Assembly: GCA_032718475.1 (NCBI GenBank)
Contig: JAUCBJ010001813.1
Span: 1-26,492, forward strand
Direction: 5' to 3'
DNA: 26,492 nt
From: Nemertoderma westbladi
Taxonomy: Eukaryota; Xenacoelomorpha; Nemertodermatida; Nemertodermatidae
A program made the translations under genes and the position numbers. Positions within the stretch are counted from its first letter, which is position 1. Each line of letters begins with the position of its first letter. Below, piece after piece: positions 20,601 to 26,492 of the stretch. The notes beneath the pieces were generated by a model. That model was not told the DNA's origin and searched no databases. It was given only the letters and a program-made list of their open reading frames with translations.

Positions 20601-21060
20601 CCCTAAAATTAATTTATTTGCGGTATATAGCGGTTTTTTTTGGATGCTGATTACGATTATAGAACTCAAATATAACATTCGAGAATCTTTTCGGTAATTT
20701 TGAATGTGCCCCCTGTGGCACGAAAAGAATTAAAAAAAAAAAAAATATTGTAGTGCAAATATGATAATGAAAAATTACCACAAAATCAAATTAATTTTAT
20801 GGCCATATGGACAATTTTGGGATGCTGATAACGAATATGACACTGAAATATATCGTACCCTGTTGATTAGAGCATTTGTGGATACGTGTCATTGTCAATG
20901 CGCGGCTCTAAAAATACATGTAACACAAATTTGATAATCAAAACTCATTGCCAAATCAACCTGATTTAAGACATTATGGGTTTTCTCGGACGCTGATCAC
21001 GAATATGACTTATCCAAACGAATCATCGAACCAAATTTGATTTTTGCCGTTTGAAATTTT
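20600..21060. repeat. Degenerate tandem repeat, units about 170-180 bp
   Basis: The motif GGAYGCTGATNACGANTATGA recurs at 20642, 20819 and 20988. Between copies are T-rich stretches and words such as GTGCCCCCTGTGGCACGAAAA. It runs directly into the family A repeat that follows, so both may belong to one element. Confidence 0.6.
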
Positions 21061-21245
21061 ATGCTATTTGTATTTTTCGTCCTACCAGACAAGCAACAAA
21101 AACGATAATTGCGTTACCACGAATTATTTTTAATGAGATGTATTGTAATCAGATGAAACTTTGAAAACCAGTGTAGTTTCAGAATTATCAAACCAAGGGC
21201 AGTATTTAACAGTTTGAAATTATTTGCTACTTGTATTTTTTGATC
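21025..21245. repeat. Dispersed repeat family A, second copy
   Basis: Closely matches 7082-7290, from ACCAAATTTGATTTTTGC through ACAAAAACGATA and TGCGTTACCA to CTACTTGTATTTTT, in the same orientation. It ends about 115 bases before the TSP1-like exon. Confidence 0.75.
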
Positions 21246-21360
21246 AGTGAATTCGATTTGCATTACTAAAAATATAGATAGCGGAAAAAAATTCCTTTGG
21301 GAAGAAATAGTTAAAATTAGATATATAATTAATATCTTAATACCGTCATAATTATTACAG

Positions 21361-21534
21361 ATGCTGGTGAATGGACGGATTGGACTTATGATTCGAGCCT
21401 GTGTCCTAGTCACGGTCAACCTGGTGGCCAACGACACAGAAAATATAAGTTATGTGTGAAAACGAGATGGAGTGGTGGTTGTGAGGGTATAGAAATGTTC
21501 CCTTCCTGCCCTACTGACCGAATGGTTTTTTATG
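21361..21534 (+). CDS. PAN/TSP1/EGF modular protein, exon 3 (TSP1-like domain)
   Basis: The acceptor is ATTATTACAG and the donor TATG|GTATGT. The 174-nt exon is phase 1-1, the usual form for a shufflable extracellular module. It encodes AGEWTDWTYDSSLCP, then GGQRHRKYKLC, KTRWSGGCEG and MFPSCP. WxxW, a basic RxRxYxxC stretch, CxG and a closing Cys fit a thrombospondin type 1 repeat, but only four Cys are present where six are usual, so it is a divergent or shortened form. TSP1 repeats often carry C-mannose on the first Trp and bind matrix components. Joining to exon 4 gives FYDDDEC. No ORF longer than 60 residues with an ATG covers it, so ATG-based searches miss it. Confidence 0.7.
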
Positions 21535-21824
21535 GTATGTGGCATGGTTATGGTTAATTCAATATACATAGATTATCGCAAACCTTCTAAACAGCAAATA
21601 AACTGTATAACTATCGTGACCAACAAAACATAAAACAATTAATCATATATTAATGTAATTAACCGTAATTATATTTCGCGGCACCTACACCACTCTGGAT
21701 TCCTGTACCATCGCCAAAACCCATCCTGCACCAGGATCTTCGCTCTCCTGCAATCAAACTGAATTTGTCCTCAGCAATGCATACAAGAAATCCCTTCACC
21801 CACATCGTCTTCTTCAGTAACATA
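21535..21824. other. Intron sequence, nothing recognised
   Basis: AT-rich spacer between the TSP1-like exon and the minisatellite; the C-rich words at about 21690-21760 lead into the array. Confidence 0.5.
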
Positions 21825-22647
21825 TTGGTTGGTTATCTTGGGGCCCGAGTTAGAAGTTGGGGGCCAGATATAATTCAACTCGCTGATTGGTTGGTTATCT
21901 CAGGGCCCGAGTTAGAAGTCGGGGCCCGATATAATTCAACTCGCTGATTGGTTGGTTATCTCAGGGCCCGAGTTAGAAGTCGGGGCCCGATATAATTCAA
22001 CTCGCTGATTGGTTGGTTATCTCAGGGCTTTTTCCTCGTGATTTGTTAGTAAGCTCGGGGCCCGATATAATTCAACTCGCTGATTGGTTGGTTATCTCGG
22101 GGCCCAAATTAGAAGTCGGGGTACGATATAATTCAACTCGCTGATTGGTTGGTTGTCTCGGGGCCCGAGTTAGAAGTTGGAGCCCGATATAATTCAACTC
22201 GCTGATTGGTTGGTTATCTCGGGGCCCGAGTTAGAAGTCGGGGCCCGATATAATTCAACTCGCTGATTGGTTGGTTATCTCGGGGCCCGATATAATTCAA
22301 CTCGCTGATTGGTTGGTTATCTCGGGGCCTGAGTTAGAAGTTGGAGCCAGATATAATTCAACTCGCTGATTGGTTGGTTATCTCGGGGCCCTATATAATT
22401 CAACTCACTGATTGGTTGGTTGTCTCGGGGCCTGATATAATTCAACTCACTGATTGTTTGGTTATCTCGGGGCCCAATATAATTCAACTCACTGATTGGT
22501 TGGTTATCTCGGGGCCCGAGTTAGAAGTTGGAGCCCGATATAATTCAACTCGCTGATTGGTTGGTTATCTCGGGGCCCGAGTTAGAAGTTGGAGCCTGAT
22601 ATAATTCAATTCGCTGATTGGTTGGTTATCTCGGGGCCCGAGTTAGT
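21825..22647. repeat. Minisatellite, about 15 units in 61-bp and 42-bp forms
   Basis: The long unit is TTGGTTGGTTATCTCGGGGC, CCGAGTTAGAAGTCGGGGCC, CGATATAATTCAACTCGCTGA. Four units (near 22270, 22374, 22416 and 22458) lack the 19-bp GAGTTAGAAGT segment. That segment is bounded by direct repeats of CGGGGCCCGA, so slippage between them explains the short form. The fourth unit has a foreign TTTTTCCTCGTGATTTG stretch. Every junction recreates CTGATTGGTTGG, an inverted CCAAT box. Located in intron 3 of the PAN gene. Confidence 0.9.
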
Positions 22648-22962
22648 CCCACTCGTGGCCTGAGTCAGTGTCAGTATATCTCACTATTTTAGGGTAATTC
22701 AGTAATTCGTAGTAAGAGCTGTAATACATTAAGAGTAAAACAGGGATCTAGTAGTAGTAAGCTAGAGCGCTATCATCTTTTAATTTATAATATTATTTGA
22801 GTTAATAATTGGAGATCTGCTCGAGTTCCTGCAGCTATTATTAGTTTGTTTATTTGTTTGTGGCTGGCTGGATTTAATGTTGGAGAGCTAATAAGTCGAT
22901 CAATCATGGATGAAATGGAACCAACTTGGTACCATGTAGTCTATCAAAATTTTAGAAATCCA

Positions 22963-23167
22963 ACACAGACTTTTACAGTTCCTCTGTCTGTCGCTAGGGG
23001 CGAATTGACAGAAACGTAAAATTACCTGTAATTATAGAACTAACCATCAGATTCATCTGAAATTTGGCAGCTGTAACCTACGAGCATTGCTTAATTAGAA
23101 ATTCTACACACAGAAAGATTTTAACAGTTCCTTTGTTTGCCGCTAGGGGGCGAATTGTCAGAGCTCT
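22963..23167. repeat. Two copies of a 45-bp repeat with CGCTAGGGGGCG core
   Basis: ACAGTTCCTYTGTYTGYCGC then TAGGGG(G)CGAATTGWCAGA occurs at about 22975-23013 and 23123-23163. The spacing is about 148 bases in the same orientation. The second copy contains CCGCTAGGGGGCG, close to the vertebrate CTCF core. Probably part of a dispersed element. The rest of 22648-23276 shows no gene. Confidence 0.7.
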
Positions 23168-23276
23168 AGTTCACAGTTCATCGTACTTAGCACGGTTTAA
23201 TTAGCCCGTGTAAGTATTGACATTTTTATAGTATTAACCTTGTTAAACCCTCACTATTTTTGTTAATATATTTTAG

Positions 23277-23399
23277 ATGATGATGAATGTTTAATGAACA
23301 CTCACAATTGCCATAACAACGCTACTTGTATGAATACTGATGGTTCATTCAATTGTATTTGCAAACCTGGATATGAAGGAGATGGTGTGAACTGTAAAG
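23277..23399 (+). CDS. PAN/TSP1/EGF modular protein, exon 4 (calcium-binding EGF domain)
   Basis: The acceptor is TATATTTTAG and the donor AAAG|GTATTA; the 123-nt exon is phase 1-1. It encodes one complete EGF module: DDDEC at the start (calcium site), then [18 protein letters not shown] and [11 protein letters not shown]. All six Cys are present. The Cys-x-Asn-x4-Phe-x-Cys pattern is the Asp/Asn hydroxylation consensus of cbEGF domains. An NAT sequon is present. cbEGF modules usually occur in strings and serve calcium-stabilised adhesion or matrix roles, so more exons probably follow beyond the window; none was found in 23400-26492. Confidence 0.88.
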
Positions 23400-23890
23400 G
23401 TATTAAATTAAAACATAACATTTTTTGCTTTTCAAATAGAATAAAATTGTTTTTGCAGATGTTTTTCATTTCCGGCCACCATAAACTATAATATAATAAT
23501 TTTTAGATATAAGACATTAATATGGTATTTAGTTGTACGGGTGTTTGTTTTCATGAATCATGGCATGTCTATATTTTACTATATATTGAGTTTTAAGATA
23601 TACACTACTATACATATATACATAAAATAAATATTAAATTATCAATTAATGAGGAATTATTAATTAATTGTTCAAAAATAATTTATTAATCAGATAATTA
23701 TTATTTAAATTAATCGTATTTACTGCGTTGCATAGTGCCCTGTCCAGAGTTGCATAATCTACCTTAGCTTTTCACATTTGGATATATCCAACTTTCAGTT
23801 TTCCTTTCAGGTTTTATTTTACACAGTTTTCGGGTTTATCCAATTCCTAAGGATCGCTTTAGTTGATGTAGCGAAGTGGAGGTGTAAATT
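23400..23890. other. Non-coding intron, nothing recognised
   Basis: Strongly AT-rich, with TTAATTAAT-type runs at about 23630-23710. No frame or repeat of note. Confidence 0.5.
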
Positions 23891-24475
23891 GGTGTCCGGA
23901 CACCCGTTCAAGTAGGATACTTGCCCCCCAGACACTTCCCCATCTGACTGTTCTTAATTTCGCACATTTTTATTTTTCATTTTGTAAGGTAAACGGACCG
24001 CTTGTATCCAGACAAGTTGTATCCAATTTTCCTTTCTTTGCTCAGAAATTGATATTTTGCATTCCGATTTTACATTTTGTATCTAAGTTTTATTTATGGA
24101 TTTTATCAATGCAATTACATTGTATTGTTGGCTAATCTTTAAACAACTAATTAGATGACCTATAAATTCAATTCCCCGAATGATGTACTGTTTTGTTTAC
24201 TATAGAGTTATAATAATTAATTGTTTTAATTATGAGTATTATTATCTAATTGTTTTCTTAAAATGGCAGCAGATGGGGATGAATATTATTGATGCAATCA
24301 AAATTATACCTCTCTATTGGAAAATCGACATGCGTCGACCTGTATTCTGTGTTCAGCATTACAAATTGATAAACTAATTAAATTTCCTGGTTACTAGCTA
24401 TACTTTTAATAGGATTTTGTTGAATTATATAATATTATAGTAATTGTTATTTAACTGAGCGTTTAAAACTCTACA
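23891..24475. mobile_element. Inverted-array DNA transposon, copy 2 (truncated)
   Basis: It begins GGTGTCCGGACAC, like copy 1, with a worn array (TCAAGTAGGATACTTGCCCC, AGACACTTCCCC). It then follows copy 1 (13200 to about 13760) closely, for example TGTAAGGTAAACGGACCGC, AGATGGGGATGAATATTATT and AATAGGATTTTGTTGAATTA. The match fades at about 24440-24475, where GC-rich retroelement sequence starts soon after. The whole right half, including the right array, is missing. No frame of significance. Confidence 0.75.
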
Positions 24476-24553
24476 GTATATAGACAGTCATTTACACTTG
24501 AAAATAAATGATAAATAGCACAAAGCCTTCCAACTTAAAAACTAAAAATAAAC

Positions 24554-26440
24554 CTACAAAAAAGTCAGTAAAGCAGTCTGACCCGCGATGGGTGCGGGGG
24601 CTGGGGGAGCAGAGAGGAGATCGTAGGGACCCTCTGATAGTGCAGGGTCCGCGGTCCTGAGGATGGAGGCCGTGTTGCCGATCAGGATGGCTATGAGGAA
24701 CCAATGGGATCTCGGCTCCTGAGTGACTGCTTTGAGGCAGTTGCCCACCTCCTTTAGAAACACTGCAGTCTCAGGGCCGGGTCGACCGAGGGTCTCGAAG
24801 GCTACTGGGTGGAATATGTAGCCTCGGTAGACTAGTTCCTCATACTTCACGATCTTCATGATCTCCGCCTCCTTGACAACACGGCAGCCAGCTGCTACAC
24901 TCGCAGCGAGATGACTGGGAGCGAGGGGGTCGACGACGGTTGCATCCCAAGTCAGCATGCGGGCATGGCTCCACGGGACGATGGTGATGCCGTCGACTAT
25001 CTTCCCATCGTTTCTGGACAACCCTGGTGGCTCCAGTAAGGCTGGAACCCCACAGGTTGCCATGGCTCGCCGCACTATGTCATTCAACATAGAGTGACGT
25101 GCCATCCTCCTGGTGCTTCTCCGATATAACAGACCATGGAGGTTGTCTGATATAATGTCGGTGGTTCCGCACCAGGAGCACCTGTGGGGTTCGGTTACTT
25201 TGCAACCGAGGCATGTGGTGACTGAAACTCGGAACTGGGCGTAGGTCCTAGGTGAGTTTCAGTCCCAATGAACTGATGGGAATGGCGTCAAGCTAGCAAC
25301 TGAAGACTGGATCGTCAACTGCATTGAGATGGGCAATCTCCAGTTGCGTCGTGGTAGTGGAAGGATTTGGTGGCCGAGCCCCCAATGGGAGCGCCGAGCA
25401 TTGTCAGGTTCTCTAGCAGGAGAACCTGAATTCCCGCACATACCTTGTCGAAAGCAGCACAGATGTGCTCGTGGGACTCGTCGGACTCATCTCCAAGGAA
25501 TATGAGATCGCTTTTCGCTGGGTTTATTGTGAGTCCGCACTTCCTCCCCTCCTCGATCATGGTTCCAAGATCCTCCAGGACAACTCAGGAGTCGCCGGCG
25601 AGGTTCCCATTGTCAAGGTACCAGATGTCAAACTTCCAGATGTTAAACTTCGATTTCAGCGACTGGATGAATGGGTTCACGGTGTCGCTTAATAGTTGAG
25701 GTCTTTCGTAGTCCCCCTGTTGGACATACTCATCTGATAGGTGTGTCTCCTCACCATAGATGAGGAAACTGGGGGCTCCATACGCTGCCAACGTGTGTAG
25801 TTATACACCCTGGGGTAATGCTGGTACACAGTCTCTAAGATAGTATCCCGCCATACTGAGTTGAAGGCATTGCTGAAGTCGATCTTCAGCAACACGGTGC
25901 GCGGCCCATTGTCCTCCACTATGAGCAACCACACGGCGTGGGCAGCTGCCTCCACACCTTTCTTCGTTCCGATCCCTAGTTGTACGAACCCGTACGACGC
26001 CGTCTGGTCATCCTTCATGATGTCCATCATGAACTTTGAGATCAGGAGCCACAGGGTGTTTCCCACCATGATGGGTCACACACCACCCCCCTGTTTAGAG
26101 AACCCAAACAGGTTGGTGGCAAAGAATGTGGGGCAGATGGATTCAGGGACGTTGCCAGCAGCCACAACATCGATGAACCGGGAGAGACTGGATATGAGTC
26201 GGATTCCAGCCTCTCCATTTGTGTGGCGACGAGATCCTTAAGAATCTTCGGCTGCATTCTGTCGGGGCCACCAGCACTGCTACACGGGAATGATGCGACC
26301 AGCTTCCAGACTACAGTGGGCAAACACATAAGTCATCATAGGTGCTGGTGGTTGTCTGTTGGCTTGTCAGGCAGGGTGTTTTACCCGTAGTTTCTCCGAA
26401 GTCTCCAGTGTGTTGGGTACCATGGTATCTTTGGCCAGTC
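24554..26440 (-). pseudogene. GC-rich non-LTR-type retroelement, inactivated (RT to C-terminus)
   Basis: Read down the minus strand, pieces in at least three frames give a reverse transcriptase in order. AGGPDRMQPKILKDLV (about 26265) is the early RT region. QLGIGTKKGVEAAAHAVW then VLLKIDFSNAFNSVWRD (about 25880) contains the first catalytic Asp. YVQQGDYERPQLLS (about 25725) is the QGDP box. KFDIWYLDNGNLAGD (about 25610) is the YLDD box, with the second Asp changed to Asn. After a TGA (about 25587) come IEEGRKCGLTINPAKSDLIF and, from about 25200, a CSWCG...LHGLLY finger-like stretch. Then DGKIVDGITIVPW, MLTWDATVVDPLAPSH, IVKYEEL and PVAFETLG end near 24554. Much higher GC than its surroundings suggests later arrival. 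Exact clade not known to me. Confidence 0.75.
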
Positions 26441-26492
26441 GAATAGCACCCTTCAAATCCTCAATCTTTTCTGCCACTGCTGCGGCGAGATG

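Noticed and set aside
22341-22556. Plus-strand frames with DWLVISGP repeats
   Set aside because: Translation of the 61/42-bp minisatellite.
24180-24377. Plus-strand 65-residue frame
   Set aside because: Lies in copy 2 of the inverted-array transposon and is not kept open in copy 1.

Overview
The window looks like AT-rich animal nuclear DNA, with intron-split genes, GT..AG introns, extracellular-module exons and many decayed transposons. No bacterial signatures, operons, rRNA, tRNA or CRISPR were seen. A marine invertebrate is likely. The recurring TAGGCC-type palindromes and the PAN/TSP1/EGF module mix made me think of an echinoderm or related deuterostome, but that is a weak inference.

Two genuine genes are visible, both partial and divergently arranged. 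(1) On the minus strand (3513 down to 1374) four exons with compatible splice phases encode the N-terminus to TM5 and the start of ICL3 of a rhodopsin-class GPCR, best matched by melatonin-receptor-like proteins (NRY motif, GN in TM1, NLxxAD in TM2). TM6-TM7 are not in the window and presumably lie before position 1. (2) On the plus strand (11343 to 23399) four widely spaced exons encode a secreted or membrane-anchored modular protein: probable signal peptide, PAN/apple-like domain split over exons 1 and 2, a TSP1-like domain on one phase 1-1 exon, and a calcium-binding EGF domain on another phase 1-1 exon. It probably continues past the window.

Almost everything else is repeat. Non-autonomous DNA elements sit in and around the GPCR gene (595-1358 with TTAA ends; about 2876-3254 in intron 1; 3753-4179 upstream, filled with an array of palindromes). 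A 1.17-kb element at 13077-14243 has ends made of inverted tandem arrays of a 15-mer and a perfect 9-bp target duplication; a second copy lies at 23891-24475. Two copies of one LINE family (10624-11163 minus; 14499-17426 plus) flank exon 1 of the PAN gene; the second is split by a 1.25-kb minisatellite. A GC-rich, inactivated retroelement of another type fills 24554 to about 26440 on the minus strand. Large minisatellites lie at 9192-9536 (38 bp), 15543-16791 (55-63 bp) and 21825-22647 (61/42 bp, each unit with a CCAAT/Y-box-like site). Most long open frames in the window are read-through of these arrays.

No clearly new multi-gene system was found. The most unusual items are the element with inverted tandem-array termini, the palindrome-array element upstream of the GPCR, and the Y-box-like intronic array.
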